Notes under the pieces: generated by a model
What the model was told of the DNA's origin: nothing
What the model saw: the letters and a program-made list of their open reading frames with translations, nothing else
Database searches by the model: none
Assembly (NCBI RefSeq): GCF_014174355.1
Contig: NZ_JABEQF010000018.1
Location: 1 to 64,000 of the forward strand
Direction: 5' to 3'
Length of the DNA: 64,000 nt
DNA from: Gluconacetobacter azotocaptans
Lineage (GTDB): Bacteria; Pseudomonadota; Alphaproteobacteria; Acetobacterales; Acetobacteraceae
Shown here: one piece after another, positions 49,445 through 59,042 of the stretch
How the letters are laid out: each line of letters starts with the position of its first letter
Numbering within the stretch: the first letter of the stretch is position 1
Program-made: the position numbers and the translations under genes

Positions 49445-52222
49445 TCAGAACGGCTTGAGCAGCCGGTCCAGATAGTCCAGCTCCTCGCGCGGACGGGTCC
49501 TGTCGGAATCGCGGCGACGTAGCTCCTGCTCGATCTCGCGCGCCCGCTCGCGCGAGATCGTGTCGGGCACATGGGTGTCGGCGTCCAGGCCGTCCTTGCC
49601 CTCGCCGGTCTTGCGGCCCAGCGGGTCCTGATCGCCTTTCCCGCTCTCTTCGGACTCCGCGTCATCCTCCGGCGTCCCTGCCCCGCCCGATCCCGAGCCG
49701 GTCGCGAAGCCGGGGAAGAAGCTGCCGGCCCCGCCGCCCGACCCTTTCATGGACTGGCGCATCTGCTGGCCGGTCTTCTGCAGGTCGGCCAGCGCCTTGC
49801 GCTGGGCGTCGGCGGCGGCACCGTCATGCCCGTCGCTCAGGGCGGTGCGGGCCGCCTTCATCGCGCCTTCGGCATCGGCGAAGCCCGAGGGCGTCTTGCC
49901 CGTCAGCCCCTTGAATTCCTGACCCAGTTCCCCGAGCGCACGCCCCAGCGCGTGCTGCACCGCCCGGTCAGCATGCTGGCCGTCGGCGTCTTCCGGCCCC
50001 GGCGGCCCCTGCTCCGCCTGCCCGGCCGAGGCCGGCGGCGTATCCTGCCCAGCCGGGGCGGTGGACCCATCCGCCGCATCGGGCGGCGGGTTCAGGCCAA
50101 GCTGGCGCAGCAGTTCCGCCGTCGGCATCGTCGACAGATCGCCATCGGCCCCTTCGCCCCGCACCGCCCGGCGCGCCGCGTCCTGCTGTTCCTGCTGGCG
50201 GCGGCCACGATCCAGGCGCGACTGTGTGCGATCCAGCAAGCCGGACTGACGCCGGATCAGGTCCTGCAGCGCGTCGCCCTGTTCCTTTGCCTGCTGCCGG
50301 GCCTGCATCTGCCGCGCCAGATTGGCCATGTCCTGCGGCGTCGCGTTACGCATCCGCTCCAGCATGTCCTCCATCTGCTGCAGTTTCTGCATGGCGTCGG
50401 CGGAACGTCCGTTCCGGGCATCGTCCTGCATCTGCTGCATCATGCGCGACAGGGCGCGGTCGCCATCCTGGGTCAGGCCCGGCAGGTTGGGGATGGCGGT
50501 GTGCGCCTTCAACGCCTGCTGCGCCAGCGCCTGCATCCGGCGCATGATGGCCTGGCGCAACGTCTCCATTCGCCGTTGCAACTCGGCCTGCTCGCCTGCC
50601 GACTGCCCCTGGTCGCCCAGTTGCCGCATATGGTTCAACTGCGCGGCCACGGCCTCCTGCGCCGCGCGCACATCCAGCGACGCCTGCGCGCCGGCGCGAT
50701 CGCCCTGCCGGTTATCCTCAATATCGAGGGCGAGGTACCACAATTGCCCCACCGCCCCGTCCACCGCGTCCCGGTCCGGCATGTCGTGACTGTCCAGTTG
50801 CGCGGCGGCACTGGCCAGGTTCAGCACCATGCCGGCATTCGTCTGGAACGGCCCGGGTGTCTCGCCCAGCGCCGTCAGGTCGGCAGCCCCGTCGAACCGA
50901 CTCTCCCGCCCGATGGCGACGCGCCTGCGGACATCGAGCACCGCCTTGGCCACCGGGCTGCGGAACAGTCTGGCCCCCAGGCGAAACCGCGCTTCGGGGC
51001 TTTGACCGACACGGCCGCTGGCGCTGGTCGCCACCAGCCGCCCGACGACCTCCTCGCCCGCCCAGGGGTCGGCCGACAAGTCGGGCGTCGCCGTCCCGGT
51101 CACCTCCTTCGGGTGGCCGTCAACCGGTATCGGGACATTCAGGACCCGGGCCGGAACGCCGTCCCCGCCATGGACCAGGCGCAGTTCCGCGCGCAGCGAC
51201 GCAATGCCGTAGGCCTGGCGGGCGGCATAAGGCAGGCGCGTCCGCCATTCCCCCCGGGCACCGCCGGCCCCTGCCCCCCACGCCACGGACGGCGCGGCAT
51301 CGGGTAGGACCGTGACATTCCACCGGCTGAGCGACCGCCCCCGCCCGCGCAGGGTCAGCGACGCGCTGCCCAGCAGCGGGACATCGACCGACCAGCTTCC
51401 CGAACCGAGCGGCCGAAACCGGTCCGGCCCCACGGCCGCCCCGCCGCCGGTGGCGGAGGCACGCAGGTCCGGCCGGCCGCGCAGGTCGGTGATGCTGATG
51501 CTCAGGACCGCGCCCTGCGGCACCGTCGCCTGCCCCGCCCGGTCGTCCAGGAAAACAGGCGCGCCGGGGGCGTAGGCCGGCATGGTGATCCACGCCTGGA
51601 TATGCGGCCGGGGCGCTCCGGGGTCGTCCAGGCCCGGCCAGAACGCGGACGCCAGCCGCCCGGGCGCGTCCCCGCCCGCCCACAGCAGCGCCAGCAGCAG
51701 GACCGGCGCCAGCACGAAGCCGATCCGCAACGGATCATGCGCCGTCAGCGACAGGCGCGGCCAGCCGGTAAGCAGGGTTCCGATCCCCTGTCCGGTGCGC
51801 TGGACATGCAGGCGCCACAGGGCCTGCTGCCCCGCATTGTCTTCCGCCGGCCGGTCCCCCAGCGTCTGCAGCGGACGATGCGCCAGGCCCGACGCATGTT
51901 CGATGCGCCGGTCACCCCCCTCCACCGTCGGAGCCGGCACCTGGCGACCCCGCCACCAGACCCAGCCGACAGACCCACCGGCCAGCGCGACCAGCAGCAC
52001 GGCATGCACGATGTCGGGAAGACGCTGCGGCAGGCGCAGCAGGCCGGCAATCATATAGGCCGCCAGCAGACCGATCACGGGCAGGACGACCGGCCACACC
52101 CCTTCGATCCACAGGACGTTGCGCGCACGGTGCCGCGCGGCCGCCAGCCGGGCGGGAAACGCGGTCAGCGCCGCCTCGGACGGTGCCGGCCTTTCCTGCG
52201 GATGAGCGGTCCCGCCCGCCAT
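49445..52222 (-). CDS. TIGR02302 family (DUF4175) membrane protein
   Basis: A 925-residue protein typical of alphaproteobacteria next to lysA. Two or three N-terminal TM helices (VLPVIGLLAAYMIAGLL, VLLVALAGGSVGWVWW, FVLAPVLLLALLWAGG) precede a beta-rich region with AYAPGAPVFL. A long Gln/Met-rich helical part follows (about 530-760), for example MRQLGDQGQSAGEQAELQR. The C terminus is Gly/Asp-rich. The function is unknown. Its start is 7 nt from the lysA stop, so the two are cotranscribed. Confidence 0.85.
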   Translation of the reverse strand: MAGGTAHPQERPAPSEAALTAFPARLAAARHRARNVLWIEGVWPVVLPVIGLLAAYMIAGLLRLPQRLPDIVHAVLLVALAGGSVGWVWWRGRQVPAPTVEGGDRRIEHASGLAHRPLQTLGDRPAEDNAGQQALWRLHVQRTGQGIGTLLTGWPRLSLTAHDPLRIGFVLAPVLLLALLWAGGDAPGRLASAFWPGLDDPGAPRPHIQAWITMPAYAPGAPVFLDDRAGQATVPQGAVLSISITDLRGRPDLRASATGGGAAVGPDRFRPLGSGSWSVDVPLLGSASLTLRGRGRSLSRWNVTVLPDAAPSVAWGAGAGGARGEWRTRLPYAARQAYGIASLRAELRLVHGGDGVPARVLNVPIPVDGHPKEVTGTATPDLSADPWAGEEVVGRLVATSASGRVGQSPEARFRLGARLFRSPVAKAVLDVRRRVAIGRESRFDGAADLTALGETPGPFQTNAGMVLNLASAAAQLDSHDMPDRDAVDGAVGQLWYLALDIEDNRQGDRAGAQASLDVRAAQEAVAAQLNHMRQLGDQGQSAGEQAELQRRMETLRQAIMRRMQALAQQALKAHTAIPNLPGLTQDGDRALSRMMQQMQDDARNGRSADAMQKLQQMEDMLERMRNATPQDMANLARQMQARQQAKEQGDALQDLIRRQSGLLDRTQSRLDRGRRQQEQQDAARRAVRGEGADGDLSTMPTAELLRQLGLNPPPDAADGSTAPAGQDTPPASAGQAEQGPPGPEDADGQHADRAVQHALGRALGELGQEFKGLTGKTPSGFADAEGAMKAARTALSDGHDGAAADAQRKALADLQKTGQQMRQSMKGSGGGAGSFFPGFATGSGSGGAGTPEDDAESEESGKGDQDPLGRKTGEGKDGLDADTHVPDTISRERAREIEQELRRRDSDRTRPREELDYLDRLLKPF

Positions 52223-52229
52223 GAATCGC

Positions 52230-53588
52230 TCAGTCGCCGGCCGGGGCCGGCCCGACCCAGTCGGGAATCCGGTCGGCCGCCCACAGGGCCTCGACCGGCT
52301 GCCGGTCGCGGATAATGGTCCAGCGGCCGCCGTCCACCAGGACCTGCGCCGCCATCGGACGCGCGTTGTAGGTCGAACTCATGACCATGCCGTAGGCCCC
52401 GGTATCCAGCAGCGCCACCCTGGCCCCGTCGTCCAGACGTGGCAGGGTGCGCCCCTGGCCGAACGAATCCGCGCTTTCGCAGACAGGCCCGACGACATTC
52501 ACGCTTTCGGTCGGCCGCACCGCGTCACGGGCGGACAGCGGCAGGATGCCGTGCCAGGCATCGTACAGGCTGGGCCGCATCAAATCGTTCATCGCCGCGT
52601 CCAGGATCAGGAACGGCGGCCGGCCGTCAAACCCCGCCTTGCGCAGGATCACCTGCGACAGCAGGACGCCGGTCGGCCCGACCAGCCAGCGCCCCGGCTC
52701 GATCGCCAGGCGAACGTCCAACTCGCCCAGTTCCGCCCGAATGGCCCCGGCCAGGGCCGCAGGCGCCCCCTCGATCTCGTCGCGCTGGCAGATGCCCAGG
52801 CCACCACCACAATCCACCAGTTCCACAGGCAGACCACGCGCCCGTACCGCGCGGACCAGTCCGGCGACCCGGGCGAACGCGGCGCGATAGGGCGCCATGG
52901 CGACGATCTGGCTGCCGATATGCAACGAGAAGCCCAACGGCAGCAGGCCGGGCAAATCCACGGCCCGGGCATACAAATCCGCCGCGTGGGCGTAGGGAAT
53001 GCCGAACTTGTTGGTCGACAGACCGGTGGTGATCTTTTCGTGCGTCCCGGCATCGACATCGGGATTGACGCGCAGGGTGATCCGCGCGGTCCGCCCCGCC
53101 GACACCGCCAGCGCGGACAGGATCTCAAGCTCCTCGGCGCTTTCGACCGCGACATGGGCAATGCCCTCGGCCAGGGCCAGGCGCAGTTCGTCCGCCGTCT
53201 TGCCCACGCCGGAGAACACGATGCGCGACGCCGGAATCCCGGCCGCGCGCGCACGGCGCAGTTCCCCGCCGCTGACGACGTCGGCGCCGGCTCCTTCGGC
53301 CGCCAGGATGCGCAGGATCGCCAGATGGTCGTTCGCCTTCACGGCGAAATAGATGGAGGGCGTCAGGCCGGCATCGCGCATGGCACCCGCCAGGCGACGG
53401 TAGCGCGCGCGCAGGGTCGCCGCCCCCATCACCCACGTGGGAGTGCCAACGGCATCCGCGATGGCGTTGAGGGGAACGTCCTCGAGCACCAGGCCGTCGA
53501 GCGCATGCATCGACAGGTGCGGACGGGCGGCCAGCAGGTCTCCGACGGTCGGATCCGGCCCCGCGAGCGGAGAAGTTGAGTCAGCCAT
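52230..53588 (-). CDS. lysA: Diaminopimelate decarboxylase
   Basis: A 452-residue PLP enzyme making lysine from meso-diaminopimelate. Visible: YFAVKAND (PLP lysine), SGGELRRARAAG, GLSTNKFGIP, VDCGGGLGI, the EPGRWLVGPTG motif, and GPVCESADSFGQ with the catalytic cysteine. The usual proteobacterial order argH-lptM-lysA is broken here, as lysA and its partner lie on the opposite strand. Confidence 0.95.
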   Translation of the reverse strand: MADSTSPLAGPDPTVGDLLAARPHLSMHALDGLVLEDVPLNAIADAVGTPTWVMGAATLRARYRRLAGAMRDAGLTPSIYFAVKANDHLAILRILAAEGAGADVVSGGELRRARAAGIPASRIVFSGVGKTADELRLALAEGIAHVAVESAEELEILSALAVSAGRTARITLRVNPDVDAGTHEKITTGLSTNKFGIPYAHAADLYARAVDLPGLLPLGFSLHIGSQIVAMAPYRAAFARVAGLVRAVRARGLPVELVDCGGGLGICQRDEIEGAPAALAGAIRAELGELDVRLAIEPGRWLVGPTGVLLSQVILRKAGFDGRPPFLILDAAMNDLMRPSLYDAWHGILPLSARDAVRPTESVNVVGPVCESADSFGQGRTLPRLDDGARVALLDTGAYGMVMSSTYNARPMAAQVLVDGGRWTIIRDRQPVEALWAADRIPDWVGPAPAGD

Positions 53589-53821
53589 CCCCTCAGGATA
53601 CCGGCTCGCGACCCCGCTTCCAAGGTCTTAGTGTCCATCCGGGAACATCTTGAATCATTAGAATAATTCGATGCTTCTGGAGCGATTGGCGTCGTCTTGC
53701 CGCTTCCGGCGCCCGGAACAAGGTTCCGAAACCGGCGAAGGGCCTCAGCCCGGCCTTGGGGATCGACGGCGGGTTTTACCTGACGATGACGTAATTCCTG
53801 GCCGCCGCATAACGGCACCGT

Positions 53822-54241
53822 TCATACCGAGGGCTCCATCGCGAAGACAAAAAAGCGCCCCCCCAGAAAGGACGTCATGGTGTATACTGCAATACCAATA
53901 AGCTGGGCAGTATAGATCCCGATCCCCATTTCAGTATGGGTGAAGACCACCACGCTCAGATTGACCAGATAGGCAATCAGGGCGACGAGACTCCATCGCA
54001 GAAAACCTTTCTTCCAGCATCCCGTATGCCGGAAGGTCCATAGCCGATTGAGGCTGAAGCTGATGACGTAGCCGACCACGTAGCCAAGGAAATTGGCGAC
54101 ACGGTAATCCGCTCCCGCATAGGAAATCAGCATAAAGATCAGGAGGAGAGAAAAGAGGGTATTGCCTGCGCCTACAAACAGGAATCTGGCAAGCTCGCCG
54201 AGCCTGAGATACAGATCCGGCCTGACATGTACGTTATTCAT
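53822..54241 (-). CDS. GtrA family membrane protein
   Basis: A 139-residue protein with four TM helices. Family features: FLFVGAGNTLFSLLLIF near residue 20, the RVANFLGYVVGYVISFSLNRLWTFRH loop with the conserved N-R-x-W-T-F, and FLGGRFFVF at the C terminus. GtrA proteins are thought to flip undecaprenyl-phosphate-linked glucose for O-antigen glucosylation. The gene is clearly less GC-rich than the window. It lies 17 nt after the methyltransferase gene. Confidence 0.88.
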   Translation of the reverse strand: MNNVHVRPDLYLRLGELARFLFVGAGNTLFSLLLIFMLISYAGADYRVANFLGYVVGYVISFSLNRLWTFRHTGCWKKGFLRWSLVALIAYLVNLSVVVFTHTEMGIGIYTAQLIGIAVYTMTSFLGGRFFVFAMEPSV

Positions 54242-54258
54242 GAACTCAGTCTATCTCA

Positions 54259-54975
54259 TTATTTGTGCAAAATCATGGCAATCGAAAGACCGAACGGAAG
54301 ATTGCCATGAGAGAGGATTTTTTTCTCGAAGGAGAAAATTTTCAGCAAAATTTTATTCGTCGCGGGCGCGGGCATCGTGCCGTCGTCGCTTGTGGCCCCC
54401 GTCATATTCTTGATGATACGCACGGCGGCAGCCATCGGGAAAAGCAGCGTGTTGAAATAGGAACAGCGCTCGACCCTGAAGCCGATCCTTCTCGCCAGAT
54501 CCAGCAATTGTTCCTTGTTATATCTGCGTTTATGATGGTTTTTGACATCATGATTGGACCACATCCAGCTATAGGCCGGAACGGTCAGGAACAGATGGCC
54601 ATCGGGCTTCAGCAGATTCGCCGCCGCACGCAAACAGCCTGCGTCATCGTCCAGATGTTCCAGCACATCGAACATGACGACCAGATCCGCCTCCCCCGAC
54701 CTGAACGGAAGATCCGGCAGCATGCCGTCGCAGACGTCGAAGCCACGGCTGATGGCGAGCTGCCGGCCGAAACCATTGGGCTCCATCCCGACGACATCGC
54801 CGTAGGCAGACAGCATCATCAGGTTTCCGCCCGTCCCCGACCCAAGCTCTATAATTTTCAGTTTCTTTTTTTCTGCTATTTTATTCAGAAAAGAAGAAAT
54901 AATCCTACGCCGACCAACATACCACCAATGATTTTCTTCCATGGAAGCCATGGATGTGTACATGCCTGCGTCCAT
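54259..54975 (-). CDS. Class I SAM-dependent methyltransferase (glycan-linked)
   Basis: A 238-residue protein with a methyltransferase-11 core: IIELGSGTGGNLMML, VVGMEPNGFG, and DLVVMFDVLEHLDDDAG. The N-terminal M-x-x-M-E-E-N-H-W-W-Y-VGRRR is a common opening in methyltransferases encoded with polyprenyl-phosphate glycosyltransferases and GtrA. A hydrophobic segment around FNTLLFPMAAAVRI may associate it with membrane. Lower in GC than the flanks, with AAAAAG-rich stretches. Confidence 0.85.
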   Translation of the reverse strand: MDAGMYTSMASMEENHWWYVGRRRIISSFLNKIAEKKKLKIIELGSGTGGNLMMLSAYGDVVGMEPNGFGRQLAISRGFDVCDGMLPDLPFRSGEADLVVMFDVLEHLDDDAGCLRAAANLLKPDGHLFLTVPAYSWMWSNHDVKNHHKRRYNKEQLLDLARRIGFRVERCSYFNTLLFPMAAAVRIIKNMTGATSDDGTMPAPATNKILLKIFSFEKKILSHGNLPFGLSIAMILHK

Positions 54976-55036
54976 AATCTACGAATCTCTCATTTTGAGC
55001 CGTATTGAGGGGTTCTTGTAAAAAACGAGGATCAGT

Positions 55037-55198
55037 CTTTACGCATCAGCAAAGAGGAAACCGCGCCGGGCATCCCCGAAGCGGGTCTGGTTGTGCGAGG
55101 CTATCATAGCGGGGCCTTGATCGGCAGCGTGGAAAATTGTCCTCGGCTTTTGCGGGCGGGAGGTAGCTAAACGACTGAAGGATGCGGCGGTTGTTGAA
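55037..55198 (-). pseudogene. C-terminal remnant of an IS3-family transposase (OrfB)
   Basis: On the - strand the translation gives FNNRRILQSFSYLPPAKAED, which fits the W-F/Y-N-x-R-R-L...PPAEAE end of IS3-family OrfB. After a frame change, ADQGPAMIASHNQTRFGDARRG resembles the usual L-A-x-L-K-P-N-x-L-R-x-x-R-G tail. The piece is short, frameshifted and lacks the DDE part, and an in-frame stop lies just upstream. It marks an old insertion next to the AT-rich gtrA-methyltransferase pair. Confidence 0.6.
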
Positions 55199-55256
55199 CC
55201 TGTCATTTCATTCGCCCGTCCAGTACATCGGGACGAACAGCTCAGGAGAGACGACA

Positions 55257-55655
55257 ATGACGGACGACCCGCTGATCGACGCCGCCGTGGCGGTCCGCGC
55301 CAATGCCTACGCCCCCTATTCCCGCTTTCACGTGGGTGCGGCGCTGCGCAGCGCCGACGGGCGAATCTTCGCCGGCTGCAATGCCGAGAACGCCGCCTAC
55401 CCCGAAGGCGTCTGCGCCGAAGGCGGGGCGATCTCGGCCATGGTCGCGGCAGGACAGCGCCGGATCGTGGATATCGTCATCAGCGGCGGCGGTGAAAAAC
55501 CCTGTGCCCCCTGCGGCGGCTGTCGCCAGAAGATCCGGGAATTCGGCGCCCCCGACCTCAGGGTCCGCATGGTGGGCGCGACGGGACAGGTCCTTCTGGT
55601 CCGTACATTGTCCGACCTGCTGCCCGATGCGTTCGGTCCCGACGATTTGGCGTGA
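55257..55655 (+). CDS. cdd: Cytidine deaminase
   Basis: A 132-residue homotetrameric-type cytidine deaminase. YAPYSRFHVGAAL is the substrate-binding start, with CNAENAAYPEGVCAEGGAI carrying the catalytic glutamate and PCAPCGGCRQ carrying two zinc cysteines. A strong AGGAG lies 8 nt before the ATG. Single + strand gene between the IS remnant and the O-antigen ligase gene. Confidence 0.94.
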   Translation: MTDDPLIDAAVAVRANAYAPYSRFHVGAALRSADGRIFAGCNAENAAYPEGVCAEGGAISAMVAAGQRRIVDIVISGGGEKPCAPCGGCRQKIREFGAPDLRVRMVGATGQVLLVRTLSDLLPDAFGPDDLA

Positions 55656-55691
55656 TCACAGGGCCCGCGCAATCGACGCCCCCCTTTCACG

Positions 55692-56990
55692 CTAGCCGCG
55701 GAACGGGCGGCCGAGGCGGCGTTCGCCATCGATGTCACGTGACGCCGCCAGTCCCCAGCCCACCATCAGGAACACCCATCCCGCCGTCCGCACCGTGAAC
55801 AATGCGCTGCTGGAAGCCAGCGGCCACAGCAGGATGCAGCAGGTCACAAACAGCATGGCCTGCTGTGGCGCATCCGCGGGCGCCAGTGCCCGCATCATGC
55901 GCCACAGCCACATCACGACCAGCACGACAAAGCAGGCCAGCCCGGTCAGTCCCGCGGTCGTTGCGGCTTCCAGATAGAAGTTATGCGGATGAATATTGCA
56001 CCCCATGGCGGCGTTTCGAGCGTCCAGCCGCCAGCCGAACGGGGCCAGGCCATGGACATAAGCCGGATCGGCGCAGAAATCGCGAAACCCGTCGAACCCC
56101 AGGCCCAGCCAGGGATGATGCCGGACCATGACCGCCGCCCGCAGATAGATCTGTCCATAGGCGCTGTCGGGAAAATTCGTGATCTGCGCCAGGAAGCGCA
56201 CCACCAGCTTCGCATAGGCTGGCGGAGAGAGGACCGGCAGCAGGCATAGTCCTGCCACCCCGGCCAGGGCCGCCGCGAAGACGGGCCATCTGGTCCAGCG
56301 GACGACCAGCGCCATGATCACCAGCCCCAGGCCGAACAGCAGACTGGGCATCCTCTGCCCGATCAGGATCATCGTCAGGACAAGGAACACGATGACGGCG
56401 ACGCCCCACAGCTTGCGTCGCCACTCCGGAGCCTCCAGCCGCCGGACGACATGGGGCATGATGCCGGGAAAGACGACCATCAGCAGCGCGGCACCGGCAC
56501 GGGGCTTGTAGAACGGGCCGGTCAGCGCCCCATCCGTCCAGCGCGGATAGCCCCAGAGATTCCGGCCCAGCAGATATTGCTGCCAGCATTCGGCGACGAT
56601 CCAGACCGCTGCCACACTGACCACCAGCCCCAGCCATCGCCGCGACCGCGCGTCGCGCAGCACCCAATGTTCCAACGCGGCAGCGAACAGAAAAAATCTT
56701 CCGATAACGATCGCTTCCGAAATGGAATGGGCAGACCCATTCAATATCGACGACAGCACTGCCAGCGCCCAGAACAGCATCGCGACGGGAAACCAGCCCC
56801 GACGCCACCAATCGCCCTCCCGCGTCATTGCGCAATGCGCCAGGAACAGGATCCCGACCCCGGAGATGATGCCGTCGGAAATCGCACGCCCACGCAACTG
56901 AAAGAACGGCAGGGTCAAGGTCATCGCCAGCGCCAGCCAGCCCGCGATCCGATCGACCCTCATGCCCCGCAATTTCGTCTTCTCCACCAT
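55692..56990 (-). CDS. O-antigen ligase family membrane protein (Wzy/WaaL-like)
   Basis: About 432 residues with ten to twelve TM helices. The characteristic Wzy_C periplasmic loop is seen in HHPWLGLGFDGFRDFC and in NIHPHNFYLEAATTAGL, with the conserved H-P-H-N. Such proteins join O-antigen or other glycans to lipid A core, or polymerise them. Two in-frame starts are plausible, at 56990 and 56963; an ATG at 57065 is also open. GC content is moderate. Confidence 0.85.
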   Translation of the reverse strand: MVEKTKLRGMRVDRIAGWLALAMTLTLPFFQLRGRAISDGIISGVGILFLAHCAMTREGDWWRRGWFPVAMLFWALAVLSSILNGSAHSISEAIVIGRFFLFAAALEHWVLRDARSRRWLGLVVSVAAVWIVAECWQQYLLGRNLWGYPRWTDGALTGPFYKPRAGAALLMVVFPGIMPHVVRRLEAPEWRRKLWGVAVIVFLVLTMILIGQRMPSLLFGLGLVIMALVVRWTRWPVFAAALAGVAGLCLLPVLSPPAYAKLVVRFLAQITNFPDSAYGQIYLRAAVMVRHHPWLGLGFDGFRDFCADPAYVHGLAPFGWRLDARNAAMGCNIHPHNFYLEAATTAGLTGLACFVVLVVMWLWRMMRALAPADAPQQAMLFVTCCILLWPLASSSALFTVRTAGWVFLMVGWGLAASRDIDGERRLGRPFRG

Positions 56991-57410
56991 TACCCCACAG
57001 ACATGACCCAGACGGCCTGACGATGCCGCCCAATCTGCCGCATCACCATGATTCCAGTCCGACACATGAACGTCATTTGAACTCGTCCGTGGCTGTGTCG
57101 TTACATATCGTAATAATTATCACGCGAGCACATCATGGGACGTCTGTTGATTGCCATCATCGGTGCCATTCGCATGAACCGCCTTCGCTACGGGGAATGA
57201 AGCACCCCCGACATGCAAAATGGCAGGCGAATTGCCTGATCTTCGGAATCGAAAGTTACAATTTCCAGTATTTCATGGCCGAAACAGGGCATGGCTCCCG
57301 GCTTCGAAGCGGGCCGGGATTCAACGCATGACGATGCATGCGTCGATCCGGTCGACCGCCTGGGTCACCGGATGCTGCCGGATATTCGAATGTTCGGAAA
57401 GGAAACTGGC
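56991..57410. other. Gene-free stretch between the O-antigen ligase gene and tRNA-Ser
   Basis: About 420 nt, partly AT-rich (for example ATATCGTAATAATTATCACG near 57106-57125), with no supported protein. If the ligase starts at 57065, the first 75 nt belong to it. A promoter for the ligase gene is likely in the AT-rich part. No repeat or RNA motif was recognised. Confidence 0.5.
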
Positions 57411-57499
57411 GGAGGGGATGGGATTCGAACCCACGGTACGGCTTGACACCGTACAACGGTTTAGCAAACCGCCGCCTTCAGCCACTCGGCCACCCCTCC
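57411..57499 (-). tRNA. tRNA-Ser (GCT anticodon)
   Basis: The - strand gives a class II tRNA starting GGAGGGGTGGCCGAGTGG and ending in the T-arm GTTCGAATCCC before CCCCTCC. The anticodon loop reads TTGCTAA, so the anticodon is GCT (Ser, AGC/AGU codons). A long variable arm is present (TACGG/CCGTA stem). The 3' CCA is not encoded. It lies 94 nt from the gatB stop. Confidence 0.95.
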
Positions 57500-57593
57500 G
57501 CCGAAGAGCGTGTTTTTCACACGGCGTTTGCAGCGCTGCTTGTAGACCGTCGCCACAGCGCCGTCAAACCCGAAACCCGCCCCAACCGGTCGG

Positions 57594-59042
57594 TTACAGA
57601 ACTTTCTTCAGGGCGGCGTTCACCAGCGCGGGATTCCCCTTGCCGGCCATGGCTTTCATGACCTGGCCCACAAAGAATCCGAACAATTTATCCTTGCCGG
57701 ACCGGTATTCGGCCAGCTTGTCCTGGTTCGCGTCCAGCACCGCCTGCACGGCGGCGTCGATCGCGCCGGTGTCGGTGACCTGCCGCAGGCCCCGGCGCTC
57801 GACGACGGCCGCCGCCGATTCGCCGGTTTCCAGCATGTCCTCGAACACGTCCTTGGCGATCTTGCCGTTGATCGTCCCGTCGGTGATCAGGTCCAGCATG
57901 CCACCCAGCCCCTCGGCAGTGATGGGGCTGTCCTGGATGGTCCGGCCGGTACGGTTCAGGGCGCCAAAGAAATCGCCGATCACCCAGTTGGCCGCCAGGC
58001 GCGGATCGCGGCCCCGCGCGACCGTCTCGTAGAAATCGGCCGTCGCCTGTTCGGCCACCAGCACGCCGGCGTCATAGCGTGGAATGCCATATTCGCTCTG
58101 GAAGCGCTGGCGCTTGGCGTCGGGCAGTTCCGGCAGGACGGCCCCCAGCGATTCGACCCAGGCTTCCTCGACCACCAGCGGCAACAGGTCCGGATCGGGG
58201 AAGTAGCGATAATCGTGCGCGTCTTCCTTGCTGCGCAGCGACCGCGTCTCGCCCCGCGCCGGATCGAACAGGCGGGTTTCCTGATCGACCGACCCGCCGC
58301 CCTCCCAGATCTCCACCTGGCGGGCCGCCTCGATTTCGATCGCCTGCATCACGTAGCGAATCGAGTTCACGTTCTTGATCTCGCACCGCGTGCGGAACGG
58401 CTCGCCGGCCTTGCGGACGGATACGTTCACGTCGGCGCGCATGGAGCCTTCCTCCATATTACCGTCGCACGTGCCCAGATAGCGCAGGATCATGCGCAGC
58501 TTGCGCAGATAGGCCCCGGCCTCCTCGGGTGTGCGGATGTCGGGTTCGCTGACGATTTCCATCAGCGCGACGCCCGCGCGGTTCAGGTCGATGAAGGACC
58601 GTGTAGGGTCCTGGTCATGCATCGACTTGCCGGCATCCTGCTCCAGATGCAGGCGGGTAATGCCGATGGTCCGGATCGACCCATCGGCCAGTTCGATCTC
58701 CACCGCGCCCTCGCCGACGATCGGGTGGGTGAACTGGCTGATCTGGTAGCCGGTCGGCAGGTCCGCGTAGAAATAGTTCTTGCGGTCGAATCGGCTTTCG
58801 AGGTTGATGCGCGCCTTCAGGCCCAGCCCGGTACGGACCGCCTGCGCCACGCATTCGCGATTGATGACCGGCAGCATACCGGGAAAGCCCGCGTCCACCA
58901 GGCTGACATGCGTGTTCGGCTCGCCGCCGTACGATGCCGAGGCGCCGGAAAACAGCTTGGACTGGCTGATGACCTGGGCATGGACTTCCAGCCCGACGAC
59001 CAGTTCCCAGGGGCCGGTCCGCCCTTCGATCACATAGCTCAT
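57594..59042 (-). CDS. gatB: Asp-tRNA(Asn)/Glu-tRNA(Gln) amidotransferase subunit B
   Basis: A 482-residue subunit that binds mischarged tRNA and activates the amide transfer. [22 protein letters not shown] is the family start, with [30 protein letters not shown] and [10 protein letters not shown] following. GGAGG lies five bases before the ATG within TGATG at the gatA end. Last gene of gatC-gatA-gatB. Confidence 0.97.
   Translation of the reverse strand: MSYVIEGRTGPWELVVGLEVHAQVISQSKLFSGASASYGGEPNTHVSLVDAGFPGMLPVINRECVAQAVRTGLGLKARINLESRFDRKNYFYADLPTGYQISQFTHPIVGEGAVEIELADGSIRTIGITRLHLEQDAGKSMHDQDPTRSFIDLNRAGVALMEIVSEPDIRTPEEAGAYLRKLRMILRYLGTCDGNMEEGSMRADVNVSVRKAGEPFRTRCEIKNVNSIRYVMQAIEIEAARQVEIWEGGGSVDQETRLFDPARGETRSLRSKEDAHDYRYFPDPDLLPLVVEEAWVESLGAVLPELPDAKRQRFQSEYGIPRYDAGVLVAEQATADFYETVARGRDPRLAANWVIGDFFGALNRTGRTIQDSPITAEGLGGMLDLITDGTINGKIAKDVFEDMLETGESAAAVVERRGLRQVTDTGAIDAAVQAVLDANQDKLAEYRSGKDKLFGFFVGQVMKAMAGKGNPALVNAALKKVL

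Noticed and set aside
47149-49665. A single long - strand gene of over 830 codons covering the argH region
   Set aside because: Only the C-terminal 198 codons (47149-47745) encode a protein with a signal region and TlpA fold. The rest is antisense to argH and lptM and is open only because the DNA is GC-rich.
55039-55257. A 72-codon - strand gene upstream of cdd
   Set aside because: It has no good start, and its parts match only the tail of an IS3 transposase after a frame change, so it is a remnant.
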